Source: Labilibacter marinus (GTDB lineage Bacteria; Bacteroidota; Bacteroidia; Bacteroidales; Marinilabiliaceae). Taken from it: 64,000 bases of DNA. The DNA lies in contig NZ_LXYE02000033.1 in assembly GCF_001659685.2 (NCBI RefSeq), forward strand, positions 1-64,000, given 5' to 3'. Every line of letters starts with the position of its first letter. Within the stretch, counting starts at the first letter, position 1. The position numbers and the translations under genes are program-made. Below the pieces are notes generated by a model that was not told where the DNA came from, did no database searches, and worked only from the letters and a program-made list of their open reading frames with translations. This document shows, piece after piece, positions 36,420 through 44,009 of the stretch.

Positions 36420-36447
36420 TTATCGAATAAAAAATATTACTGAATGA

Positions 36448-36475
36448 AAGGCTGTCTTGATAGATAGCCTTTTTT
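36448..36475 (+). terminator. Terminator after the TapB-like gene
   Basis: AAGGCTGTCT (36448-36457) pairs with AGATAGCCTT (36462-36471) around a TGAT loop, with one G-U pair, and a run of Ts ends at 36475. This is a textbook intrinsic terminator shape. Confidence 0.8.
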
Positions 36476-36739
36476 GATAATATGGAATGCAAACTGTTTT
36501 GGACTTGAATTTGAATGATAACCTATGCGTAAACCTCAAGATTCAACTGCAAAATGATCTTATTATACTTTACCTATGACCAAATTATAAGATATAATAG
36601 AGCTGTACTTTCGATTAGTAGTAATTTAACCCCTTTTAACAGTTGAGTATGTGTGATGGTTAGTTTTCTGAAAATAAGATAGATAGATGTTTTTTGAGGG
36701 TGGCTTATAACAATAATAGAGATTGCATGAGCTTTGTCG

Positions 36740-36771
36740 TTTGCACAGCCCGTTTACAAGGTCTATTTTTG
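36740..36771 (+). promoter_or_regulatory. Complete Bacteroidota-type promoter for sulP
   Basis: TTTG (36740-36743) is followed after exactly 20 bp by TATTTTTG (36764-36771). This matches the -33/-7 consensus TTTG-N19-21-TAnnTTTG. The start codon lies 36 bp downstream of the -7 box. Confidence 0.75.
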
Positions 36772-36807
36772 TGGCTTTTTTACAGGAAGAAACTAATTTA
36801 AGTTGAT

Positions 36808-38448
36808 ATGTTTGAGATAATAAGGAAAACGACAGCGAGTGCAAAAAATGATTTGCTGGCAGGTATGACTGTTTCGTTGGCCATGATTCCAGAAGTGGTA
36901 GCATTTGCTTTTGTGGCGAGGATAGATCCGTTGGTGGCATTGTCAGGTGCGTTTATAATTGGATTAATTTCTGCGATTTTTGGAGGTAGACCAGGATTAA
37001 TTTCAGGAGCCGCTGGTGCTGTGGCTGTTATCTTTGTTCACTTAATTTCAGAAGGACATGCCAAAGGGATGGCTTTTGATACGCCTATCGAAAACATGGG
37101 TTACTTCTATTTATTAGCTGCAGTGGTATTGATGGGGCTAATTCAAATATTATCCGGAGTATTTAAATTGGGTAAGTTTATTCGATTGATACCACATCCG
37201 GTAATGCTTGGTTTTGTAAATGGTTTGGCCATTGTTATTTTCTGGGCTCAAATTAAAATGTTTACCCATAAACATTTAGAAGTAGCTGCGGATGGATTAA
37301 AAAGCTACGTAGATGTATGGATGACAGGACCTGAATTATTTACCATGATTGGTCTTGTTGTATTTACCATGGCTGTTATCTTGTTACTACCAAAACTAAC
37401 TACCAAATTGCCAGCTGCATTAACCGCTATTTTAATTACAACTATTGTTGTTATAGTGGCCGATTTAGATGTTTCTACTGTTGGTTCTTATATCAGAGAA
37501 GGTGGAGGTGATGGTTTAAAAGGTAAATTTCCAACGCCTAATACGGATTTGTGGGCTAACCTTCCTTTTAATTTAGATACCTTAAAGTTTATTCTTCCTT
37601 ATGCGTTTTTAGCTGCATCGGTAGGTTTAATTGAGTCCTTAATGACCATGAACCTAGTGGATGAACTAACCGAGACCAGAGGAAATGGAAATAAAGAATG
37701 TATTGCGCAGGGAGCAGGTAATATGCTAAGTGGTTTATTTGGCGGAACCGGCGGTTGTGGTATGATTGGCCAAACTGTAATTAATATTAACTCAGGTGGT
37801 AGAGGAAGACTTTCGGGGGTTACTATGGCAGTTACCTTATTGATTTTTATTCTGTTTGCCGATAAATATATTGAGCAGGTACCTATTGCTGCCTTAATTG
37901 GAGTAATGTTTATCATGGTGATGGAAACCTTTGCATGGTCAAGTTTACGAATATTGAATAAAATTCCAATTTCAGATGCAGTTGTATTGATAGTTGTATC
38001 AGCTGTAACGGTAATCTTTGATTTAGCTATTGCAGTTTTTGTAGGTGTAATTATTTCGGCATTGGTATTCTCTTGGCAAAGTGCAAAACGCATTAGTGCC
38101 CGTAAAAGAAGAATTGAAGAAGAAGATAAAGCAATCTACGAAATATGGGGGCCGCTTTTCTTTGGTTCTACCAAGGAGTTTAACGAAAAGTTTGATATTA
38201 AAGCTGACCCTACCAATATAGAAATAGACTTCTTAGAATCTAGAGTTACCGATATTTCGGGAGTTGAGGCTATTACTACCTTAATTGAAAAATATATGAA
38301 GGTGGAAAAGAATGTTACCCTAAAGCATTTAAGTGAAGATTGTATTAAGCTTATTGTTAAGGCAGATGCTGGTTTAGAGAAAAATATTATTAAAGATATT
38401 GATGATCCAAGATATTATGTAGCAGCTAACCCTGCTAAGTTTGAATAA
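36808..38448 (+). CDS. SulP-family anion transporter with STAS domain
   Basis: Inner-membrane transporter of the SulP/SLC26 family, carrying sulfate, bicarbonate or a related anion. About 10-14 membrane segments fill residues 15-425, with DLLAGMTVSLAMIPEVVAFAFVA, the sulfate-transporter-like GLISAIFGGRPGLISGAAGA (20 residues) and GNMLSGLFGGTGGCGMIGQTVININSGGRGRLSG in part (GGTGGCGMIGQT). A cytosolic STAS domain occupies about 440-546 (IEIDFLESRVTDISGVEAI). The length of 546 aa is normal. Choice between bicarbonate (BicA-like) and sulfate is not possible from sequence alone. It has its own promoter and terminator, so it is a single-gene unit. Confidence 0.93.
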   Translation: MFEIIRKTTASAKNDLLAGMTVSLAMIPEVVAFAFVARIDPLVALSGAFIIGLISAIFGGRPGLISGAAGAVAVIFVHLISEGHAKGMAFDTPIENMGYFYLLAAVVLMGLIQILSGVFKLGKFIRLIPHPVMLGFVNGLAIVIFWAQIKMFTHKHLEVAADGLKSYVDVWMTGPELFTMIGLVVFTMAVILLLPKLTTKLPAALTAILITTIVVIVADLDVSTVGSYIREGGGDGLKGKFPTPNTDLWANLPFNLDTLKFILPYAFLAASVGLIESLMTMNLVDELTETRGNGNKECIAQGAGNMLSGLFGGTGGCGMIGQTVININSGGRGRLSGVTMAVTLLIFILFADKYIEQVPIAALIGVMFIMVMETFAWSSLRILNKIPISDAVVLIVVSAVTVIFDLAIAVFVGVIISALVFSWQSAKRISARKRRIEEEDKAIYEIWGPLFFGSTKEFNEKFDIKADPTNIEIDFLESRVTDISGVEAITTLIEKYMKVEKNVTLKHLSEDCIKLIVKADAGLEKNIIKDIDDPRYYVAANPAKFE

Positions 38449-38468
38449 TACATTATTGAATGATAACT

Positions 38469-38504
38469 AAGAAAGCCTGCTTTGTTTTTAAAGCAGGCTT
38501 TCTT
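38469..38504 (+). terminator. Strong terminator after sulP
   Basis: A perfect 15-bp stem, AAGAAAGCCTGCTTT (38469-38483) with AAAGCAGGCTTTCTT (38490-38504), has a 6-nt loop and is followed by a T-rich run. Confidence 0.88.
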
Positions 38505-38526
38505 GTTTTTTATTATAAATCATTGG

Positions 38527-38821
38527 TGTCCGGTAAACTTTTTAAAGTTGATGACCTAAGCGCTGTCAGTTATGGTGTACACAATATTTCTCTCGCTGAG
38601 GGCTTGTTTTTCCACCTCTGATAAAATGTGTTAAGAAAATCGGAGTATGAAGCGTAAAAAATCAAAGCTGTTTGAGCGTAGCGAGTTCTTTGATTTTTAA
38701 CGATTTTATCAGCAGTGGCGGCATCTTTTGTTTACTTTTCTTTGCTGTAGAAAAAAAGTAAAAGCCCGTCGGCTAGAGACAAAAAAGAGATGCTTCTTCT
38801 AAAGAATAATATTACCGGACA
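38527..38821. mobile_element. 295-bp segment with 10-bp terminal inverted repeats (MITE-like or IS remnant)
   Basis: The ends are perfect 10-bp inverted repeats (TGTCCGGTAA / TTACCGGACA). No transposase gene lies inside, so it would be non-autonomous or a deletion product. The interior includes palindromic repeat copy A with an AAAAATCAAAG/CTTTGATTTTT hairpin (38657-38667, 38688-38698). No clear target-site duplication is seen directly outside the ends. Confidence 0.45.
38612..38785. repeat. Palindromic intergenic repeat, copy A
   Basis: The order of parts is CCACCTCTGATAAAAT, an inner hairpin with GCTGTTTGAGCGTAGCGAG in its loop, GATTTTATCAGCAGTGGCGG, a TTTACTTTT/AAAAGTAAA-like hairpin and AGCCCGTCGGCT. 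The same order occurs at 39888-40070 (copy B) and in part at 21341-21415 (copy C). Confidence 0.7.
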
Positions 38822-38835
38822 AGAGTGATTATAAC

Positions 38836-39609
38836 TTACAAAGTTCCCTTTACAGTACCTCCTTCTATAGCGTAAACCTGTCCGTTAACAAATTCGGAAT
38901 AGTCGGATAATAACCAAGCTGCCAGTGAGCCCAGACCTTCGGGAGTTCCCATTTTTTTTGAAGGTTGTTTATCTATAAATGCAGATTTGGCATCTTTAAA
39001 ATCAACACCTTGCTGCTCGGCCGATTTTTGTATTAGGCGGTCAATGGCTGGCGTGGCATGCGAACCTGGAGCAATCATATTAAAGGTAATTCCATGGCCT
39101 GCCAGTTCTTGCGATAAGGTCTTCATCATACCCACAACCGATAAGCGTAAAGAGGTGCTTAAAACCAGGTTTTCGATGGGTTGTTTTACAGAGGCACTTT
39201 CTAAATATACGATTCGCCCATATTGTTTTGCTTTAAAATGGGGAAGCAAAGCTTGAGTTAGTTCAACTTTCCATCTAAGCAGGTTTTTGTAGGCATTATC
39301 CCAGTCTTCCAATTCGGTTTCTTCAAATAATTTAGCCGGAGGTCCACCAGCATTTATAAAAGCACCAGCAATATCTTTTTCTATACAAAGCTTAGCCACC
39401 TTTTGTACCGTTTCACTTTGGCTAATATCACCACAAATAGAAGTCAGCTTATCCCGATATTTTGATGCAAACTCATCTAATTTAGATTGAGTTCTGGCCA
39501 CACCAATAACATGAGCTCCTTCCTGAATGAGGTGTTCGGCGGTTGCTTTACCAAAACCACTACTTACTCCCGAAACTAAAAAGGTTTTATTATTTAGATT
39601 TAAGTCCAT
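38836..39609 (-). CDS. Short-chain dehydrogenase/reductase lacking the usual Tyr
   Basis: NAD(P)-binding Rossmann protein of the SDR superfamily. The cofactor motif is VSGVSSGFGKA (Gly14, Gly18, Gly20), with INAGGPPA at about 85-92 and the C-terminal VNGQVYAIEGG. The catalytic region is YLESASVKQPIENLVLSTSLRLSVVGMMK; Lys163 is present but the residue four before it is Val, not the Tyr of the YxxxK motif. A SDR branch annotated as FabG-like has SNxLRxxVxGxxK here, and this protein fits it. Substrate unknown. It is a single gene flanked by repeats on both sides. Confidence 0.88.
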   Translation of the reverse strand: MDLNLNNKTFLVSGVSSGFGKATAEHLIQEGAHVIGVARTQSKLDEFASKYRDKLTSICGDISQSETVQKVAKLCIEKDIAGAFINAGGPPAKLFEETELEDWDNAYKNLLRWKVELTQALLPHFKAKQYGRIVYLESASVKQPIENLVLSTSLRLSVVGMMKTLSQELAGHGITFNMIAPGSHATPAIDRLIQKSAEQQGVDFKDAKSAFIDKQPSKKMGTPEGLGSLAAWLLSDYSEFVNGQVYAIEGGTVKGTL

Positions 39610-39633
39610 TGTTTTGTTTTATATGATTCAATT

Positions 39634-39796
39634 ATACCAATTTTATTTTGGGATGAGCCTTAAATTGTTTTGAGGATTTTATGTTTAGGCAAGGCGGAAA
39701 AATGAGTCATAGCCATAGCTACGACGATGTTTTTTTAACGCTGCATAAACTTAAAAGGATAAAAAAATAAGGCTCACTTCAAGGTAATATTGGTAT
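39634..39796. repeat. 163-bp nested palindrome with TAGC...GCTA centre
   Basis: The outer arms are ATACCAAT (39634-39641) and ATTGGTAT (39789-39796). Next inside come TGAGCCTTA (39654-39662) and TAAGGCTCA (39768-39776), both perfect. The middle holds a GTCATAGC/GCTACGAC stem near 39706-39725. No open frame spans it. Confidence 0.65.
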
Positions 39797-39887
39797 TATA
39801 ATACAACTAACAACTTCGATGGTTCATAACAAATGATTGTTTTTTGTTTCTTGAATCCTTTTGTTCTTTAGTTTAGAAAATGGTTCT

Positions 39888-40070
39888 TCCACCTCAGATA
39901 AAATTCGTTAAGTAAACCGAAGAGTGTAACGTGAAAATCAAAGCTGTTTGAGCGAAGCGAGTTCTTTGATTTTAGTGGAATGATTAGGTTTATAGGATTT
40001 TATCTGGAGTGGCGGTCTTCTTTGTTTCCTTTCTTCGACTGTAGGAAGAAAGGAAAAGCCTTTGCGGCTT
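39888..40070. repeat. Palindromic intergenic repeat, copy B
   Basis: The outer arms CCACCTCAGATAAAAT (39889-39904) and ATTTTATCTGGAGTGG (39997-40012) pair with two mismatches. The inner hairpin is AAAATCAAAG (39934-39943) with CTTTGATTTT (39964-39973). A second hairpin, TTTCCTTTCTTC (40025-40036) with GAAGAAAGGAAA (40045-40056), is perfect, and AAGCC/GGCTT (40056-40070) follows. Confidence 0.72.
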
Positions 40071-40204
40071 GAGCAAAATATGGTTTTATACCTTATTAAA
40101 GGATGTTTCATATAAAATGTTTTAATGTAGAGGTATAGGTGTTTTTTTTGCATATTCTCGTCAGGAATTCATGCCTTAAACGTCCATTTCTAAAAACTAA
40201 AACT

Positions 40205-41050
40205 ATGCTTCGTATTTTATTAGTTATAATCATATTAACATTAGTGACTTTATCAATTAAAGCGCAAGGTTGCAGCGATGCTGGTGTATGCAGTATTGAT
40301 TCCTATAAAAACACTAATAATCAGTTGGCTTGGTCAGTATCGCAAAGTGCTGAATTAGGGGAGAATTTTATTTTATATCTTCATACCACTATAGGTATGC
40401 GTTTACCATTGGGGGAAAAGGCACAGGTTTCCATGAGTTTACCATACAGAAACAGTATTTATAAAGGAGAATTATATACAGGATTTAGCGATGCAACTGT
40501 AGCAAGTTCATTTAATATTACAAGCGAATATAATATCATAGCTGGACTTAAAATACCTCTTTCCGAAAGTAATAATAGTAAGGATGGTGTGCCCTTACCT
40601 ATGGCGCTTCAGCAAGGTTTAGGAACTTTTGATGCCATAATTTCTATCGATAGAAGATGGAAACAGAATAAGTTGAGTATGGGTTATCAGTATGTGTTTG
40701 GTACCAACAATAATGCCTTTATGGGTAATGATAATTTTGGAGCAAGTGCCAATTTAGAACGTGGTGATGATTTTATGTTGAGATACGATAGATATTGGGG
40801 AAAAGAGCATCGTAATTGGAAAGCTTCATTGGTAAGTGTTTATCGAATTGGAGGTGATAAAATTAATGATGGTGAATTCGTAGAAAAATCAAAAGGTTTA
40901 TCTATAAATGTTGCCATGGTACGCAGTATTCAACTTAAAAATAATGAATTAGAATTAATGATGGCTGTACCCGTAGTAGCGCGTAAGGCAAGGGTTGATG
41001 GTCTTACCCGAAATTTTATTTTGAGTGCTAAACTGAATGGTATTTTTTAG
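40205..41050 (+). CDS. Predicted outer-membrane beta-barrel protein
   Basis: The ATG at 40205 gives a clean signal peptide (MLRILLVIIILTLVTLSIKAQ). The mature protein begins GCSDAGVCSID, with two Cys spaced by five residues, then about 250 residues of alternating strands (SMSLPYRNSIY, NIIAGLKIPL, LSMGYQYVFGTN, FILSAKLNGIF with a terminal Phe), as expected for a small outer-membrane barrel. The exact family is not recognised. It is followed after 51 bp by the UPF0251 gene and the NifX-like gene on the same strand, so the three may form one unit concerned with a metal or redox cofactor. That role is inferred only from the neighbours. Confidence 0.7.
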   Translation: MLRILLVIIILTLVTLSIKAQGCSDAGVCSIDSYKNTNNQLAWSVSQSAELGENFILYLHTTIGMRLPLGEKAQVSMSLPYRNSIYKGELYTGFSDATVASSFNITSEYNIIAGLKIPLSESNNSKDGVPLPMALQQGLGTFDAIISIDRRWKQNKLSMGYQYVFGTNNNAFMGNDNFGASANLERGDDFMLRYDRYWGKEHRNWKASLVSVYRIGGDKINDGEFVEKSKGLSINVAMVRSIQLKNNELELMMAVPVVARKARVDGLTRNFILSAKLNGIF

Positions 41051-41101
41051 TATGTCTTGCTTTATAATGGGCATATGCTTATTTTAGCGCAAAATTATTT
41101 T

Positions 41102-41422
41102 ATGCCACGAACCAAAGGGTGCCGACGTATAGGTGGTTCTCCCAATACTTATTTATTTAAACCAGCAGGGATTAAAGCTTGCGAGCTGCAGGAAGTAGTT
41201 TTAGCAATGGATGAATTTGAAGCTATTCGTTTGGCTGATGAACAAGGTTTGTATCAGGCCGAAGCAGCTGAAAAAATGGGCATTTCTAGACAGACTTTTG
41301 GAAGAATAATTGAACAGGCTCGAAAAAAAGTAGCTACTGCCTTGGTCAATGGATATGTATTAAGGGTGGATAAAGGCTCGGGTAAAGATATTTTTGTGAA
41401 TGAACAGACAGAAACAAAATAA
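41102..41422 (+). CDS. UPF0251/DUF134 predicted DNA-binding protein
   Basis: A small protein (106 aa from MPRTKGCRRI at 41102; an upstream ATG at 41057 is less likely because the family starts with this Pro-Arg-Thr-Lys-like stretch). The N-terminal part carries CRRIGGSPNTYLFKPAGI and two Cys; the C-terminal part is a sigma-like helix-turn-helix (LYQAEAAEKMGISRQTFGRII). UPF0251 proteins often lie beside NifX/NifB-type iron-molybdenum cofactor domain genes, as here 11 bp downstream. A regulator of the unit is the likely role, but no target is known. Confidence 0.88.
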   Translation: MPRTKGCRRIGGSPNTYLFKPAGIKACELQEVVLAMDEFEAIRLADEQGLYQAEAAEKMGISRQTFGRIIEQARKKVATALVNGYVLRVDKGSGKDIFVNEQTETK

Positions 41423-41433
41423 CAAACAAAATT

Positions 41434-41826
41434 ATGGACTTTAAACTAAGTACAAAAAAGGTGGCCTTACCTTCAAAAGGTGAAATGATTGATAATCACT
41501 TTGGGCATTGCGAGAAATTTACCATTTACACTTTATCAGCAAAAAATGATGTATTGGATACCTCTTTTTATAAGGCTCCAGAGAGTTGCGGATGTAAATC
41601 GGATTTAGCATCAGAGTTGGCCAAAGAGGGTGTTGAAGTATTGTTGGCAGGAGGCATTGGTCAAGGTGCTATCAATAAACTTAAGGCTTCTCAAATTGAT
41701 GTTTTTATGGGCTTTTCAGGAGAAACTAAAGCTGTGTTAGAGCAATGGTTAAAAGGAGATAAAGGAACTTCGGATATCTGTCCTCCGCACGACCATGAAG
41801 GTGGGCAAGAATGTAATCATCATTAA
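41434..41826 (+). CDS. NifX/NifB-type dinitrogenase iron-molybdenum cofactor domain protein
   Basis: The domain (about 8-105) shows KVALPSKGEMIDNHFGHCEKF in part (IDNHFGHCEKF), CGCKSDLASELAKEGVEVLLAGGIGQGA and VFMGFSGETKAV, as in the NifX/VnfX/MTH1175-like family that binds metal clusters. The C-terminus is rich in metal ligands (CPPHDHEGGQECNHH). There is no nitrogenase gene in the window, so nitrogen fixation is not implied; stand-alone members occur widely in anaerobes. It is cytosolic and the last gene of the three-gene unit. Confidence 0.87.
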   Translation: MDFKLSTKKVALPSKGEMIDNHFGHCEKFTIYTLSAKNDVLDTSFYKAPESCGCKSDLASELAKEGVEVLLAGGIGQGAINKLKASQIDVFMGFSGETKAVLEQWLKGDKGTSDICPPHDHEGGQECNHH

Positions 41827-41838
41827 TAGCATAATACT

Positions 41839-41880
41839 CTCATTGGGTGAATATGGCTTAGCGTTTATTCGCCTAGTGAG
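41839..41880. terminator. Hairpin between convergent NifX-like and nadD genes
   Basis: CTCATTGGGTGAATA (41839-41853) pairs with TATTCGCCTAGTGAG (41866-41880) over 15 positions with three G-U pairs when read on the + strand. It abuts the nadD stop codon. No long T-run follows, so efficiency is uncertain. Confidence 0.5.
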
Positions 41881-42462
41881 TTAATAAAGCTTTTTTTCGA
41901 TAATATACTTATATGCTTCCTGCGGAATTAAGTATGGATAGTTCTTTCCTTCTTTCAGGCCTTTTCTAATACTGGTAGAATCCATTTCAAAGACGGGAGC
42001 TTCTATCACAGAAACATTTTCCAATATATCATCTTCATTAATCTCATAGCCTGGTCTAGGATAAACCATAAAGGAGTAATTGCTTAATATTTCCTCTGAG
42101 TTTTTCCACCTAGACAAAGCAGGAAGGTTATCTGCACCCATTATAATGGTAAAGTTGTTATCGGGATGTAGTTTAGATAATTCTCTTAGCGTATTATATG
42201 TGTAAGATGGGGTAGGAAGTTGAAGCTCTATATCACATACTTTAAAATTAGCATAGGCTTGAGTAGACAACTCCAACATACGTAATCTATGCTTTGCTTC
42301 TATTAATTCACTGCTTTTTTTATATGGATTCTGCGGACTAACAACAAACCAAATTTCTTGTAAGTGGCTGTTTTCAACAACATAATTAGCCAAGGCTAAA
42401 TGGCCAATATGAACAGGGTTAAATGAACCAAAATATAAACCTATGCTTGCCTGCTTAGTCAT
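41881..42462 (-). CDS. nadD: Nicotinate-nucleotide adenylyltransferase
   Basis: Transfers AMP to nicotinate mononucleotide in NAD synthesis, in the cytosol. The nucleotidyltransferase motif GSFNPVHIGHL (residues 12-22) and the C-terminal STSIRKGL motif are both present, along with IIMGADNLPALSRWK. The 193 aa are normal for the family. The start overlaps the gmk end by 8 nt, and yicC lies upstream: the order yicC-gmk-nadD is frequent in Bacteroidota. Confidence 0.96.
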   Translation of the reverse strand: MTKQASIGLYFGSFNPVHIGHLALANYVVENSHLQEIWFVVSPQNPYKKSSELIEAKHRLRMLELSTQAYANFKVCDIELQLPTPSYTYNTLRELSKLHPDNNFTIIMGADNLPALSRWKNSEEILSNYSFMVYPRPGYEINEDDILENVSVIEAPVFEMDSTSIRKGLKEGKNYPYLIPQEAYKYIIEKKLY

Positions 42463-43024
42463 TTAAAAAGTCATTCAGTAGTTGTTCTGTTTCTACAATA
42501 GCCGTGTTTAAATCTGTATTTACAATAATATGGTCAAATTCAGGAGCGTAGTTAAGCTCTTCTTCTGCTTTGTTGATGCGTTGTTCAATAACTTCTGCAG
42601 AATCTGTTCCACGACCATTAAGTCTATTTCTTAGCTCATCAATAGAAGGCGGCTTTACAAAAATGGCAATGGCTTTTTCACCATACATCTTTTTAATGTT
42701 TAAACCTCCCACTACATCCACATCAAATACAATATTATTACCCTTTGAGGTGATACGTTCTACTTCGCTTTTTAAGGTACCGTAATATTTATCCGTGTAT
42801 ACTTCTTCCCATTCTAATAGCTCATCAGCATCAATTTTAGTCCTAAATTCATCAGGACTTAAAAAATAATAATCAACACCATCTTTCTCAGTCCCTCTTG
42901 GACTTCTGGTGGTTGCTGATATCGAGAATTGCATTTTAAAATCTTTGCTTAAAAGACTTTTAACTATGGTTGTTTTTCCGGAACCCGATGGCGCTGAAAA
43001 TATAATAAGCTTACCTGTTGACAT
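42455..43024 (-). CDS. gmk: Guanylate kinase
   Basis: Phosphorylates GMP to GDP. The P-loop is SAPSGSGKTTIV (Lys17) and the GMP-binding region is ISATTRSPRGTEKDGVDYYFLS in part (TTRSPRGTEKDGVDYYF), with VDVVGGLNIKKMYG and IFVKPPSIDELRNRL further on. The length of 189 aa is standard. It lies between yicC and nadD in the same direction. Confidence 0.97.
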   Translation of the reverse strand: MSTGKLIIFSAPSGSGKTTIVKSLLSKDFKMQFSISATTRSPRGTEKDGVDYYFLSPDEFRTKIDADELLEWEEVYTDKYYGTLKSEVERITSKGNNIVFDVDVVGGLNIKKMYGEKAIAIFVKPPSIDELRNRLNGRGTDSAEVIEQRINKAEEELNYAPEFDHIIVNTDLNTAIVETEQLLNDFLND

Positions 43025-43133
43025 TTTAAAGTACGATTGTTTCCAATTAAACGATAGGATTAATAAGCGCTTTGTTAGTTAACTATTAACCAATGACGAT
43101 GCACTAGCAACAAAACACCAATTTCCAATAAAA

Positions 43134-44009
43134 TTAAAGTACGTTTAAGTTTTGCTCTTTAATTTTCTCCAATTCATCCTTCATCTGAATAACTAACTTT
43201 TGAATTTCGGAATGATTGGCTTTAGAACCCATGGTATTTATTTCTCTACCAATTTCTTGCGTAATGAAACCTAGTTTTTTACCTACTAATTCTTCTTTTT
43301 CAATGGTTTCAATAAAATAATCTAAGTGATTCGTTAGCCTAACTTTTTCTTCCGTAATATCTAATTTCTCTAGGTAAAAAATCATTTCCTGTTCAAAACG
43401 ATTCTGATCTAAGTTAATTTTCTCCTGAAGTTCATTTAATTGGTCCAGTATACGCGTTCTTACTTTTTCAATTCTTTCTTTCTCAAAAGGCTCAACCGCT
43501 TTTTGGTAAGTACGTATTTTATTGATTCTTGCAATCACATCCTTTTGCAACACTTCACCTTCTTGTGCTCTAAAGCTGATTAAGTTCTTTAACGCATTTT
43601 TAAAAGTCTCAAAAATAAGCTTCCATTCTCCTTCGTCTAATTCGGCTTGTTCTATTTTAACCGTATCAGGTAAAGGCATAATGGCTCGTAGTATATCTGT
43701 ATTCTCTTTTATCCCAAGTTTATCAGCAATAGGAGATATTTGGTTGTAATATGTTTCAATGACCTGACTGTTAATAGAAGCATTTTTCTCTGCACCTAAA
43801 AAATCTACGTAAAAACCTACATCAACTTTCCCTCTTCCTAATTTATTAGCAAGCTCATTTCTAAGCACTAAATCCTTTTCTCTATAAATATTAGGTAAAC
43901 GCATATTTACATCAAGCTGCTTGCTGTTAAGCGATTTGATTTCAATACTTATTTTCTTCCCAGAAAGTTCACATGTGGCTTTACCAAAGCCTGTCATTGA
44001 TTTTATCAT
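43134..44009 (-). CDS. YicC-family protein (RNase/RNA adaptor)
   Basis: The N-terminal MIKSMTGFGKA and IEIKSLNSKQLDVNMRLP and the C-terminal GREINTMGSKANHSEIQKLVIQMKDELEKIKEQ in part (GREINTMGSKANHSEIQKLV) define YicC (both the YicC-N and DUF1732 parts). Members are reported to act on RNA decay. The 291 aa are full length. The gene is 109 bp upstream of gmk and probably begins the yicC-gmk-nadD unit. Confidence 0.95.
   Translation of the reverse strand: MIKSMTGFGKATCELSGKKISIEIKSLNSKQLDVNMRLPNIYREKDLVLRNELANKLGRGKVDVGFYVDFLGAEKNASINSQVIETYYNQISPIADKLGIKENTDILRAIMPLPDTVKIEQAELDEGEWKLIFETFKNALKNLISFRAQEGEVLQKDVIARINKIRTYQKAVEPFEKERIEKVRTRILDQLNELQEKINLDQNRFEQEMIFYLEKLDITEEKVRLTNHLDYFIETIEKEELVGKKLGFITQEIGREINTMGSKANHSEIQKLVIQMKDELEKIKEQNLNVL

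Larger units (their letters stand above)
36420..36807. other. Non-coding gap: terminator then SulP promoter
   Basis: The first 60 bp contain the terminator described at 36448. The last 70 bp contain a full promoter at 36740. The stretch between (36480-36735) is AT-rich and I see no gene or repeat in it. Confidence 0.6.
38449..38835. other. Non-coding gap with terminator and a TIR-bounded repeat segment
   Basis: After the SulP terminator (38469-38504) the gap is filled by a segment bounded by TGTCCGGTAA (38527-38536) and its exact complement TTACCGGACA (38812-38821), with palindromic repeat copy A inside. No reading frame of interest is present. Confidence 0.6.
39610..40204. other. Non-coding gap filled by two palindromic repeats
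   Basis: The 595 bp between the SDR start and the beta-barrel gene hold one palindrome at 39634-39796 and palindromic repeat copy B at 39888-40070. The last 120 bp are AT-rich, without a clear promoter. A GTG-led extension of the next gene to 40139 is possible on paper but lacks a signal peptide. Confidence 0.6.

Noticed and set aside
40139-40204. Longer start (GTG at 40139) for the beta-barrel gene
   Set aside because: The extension lacks codon and signal support, and the ATG at 40205 begins a perfect signal peptide.
41434-41826. Nitrogen fixation locus because of the NifX/NifB-like domain
   Set aside because: No nifHDK or other nitrogenase gene is in the window, and single-domain proteins of this kind are widespread in non-fixing bacteria.
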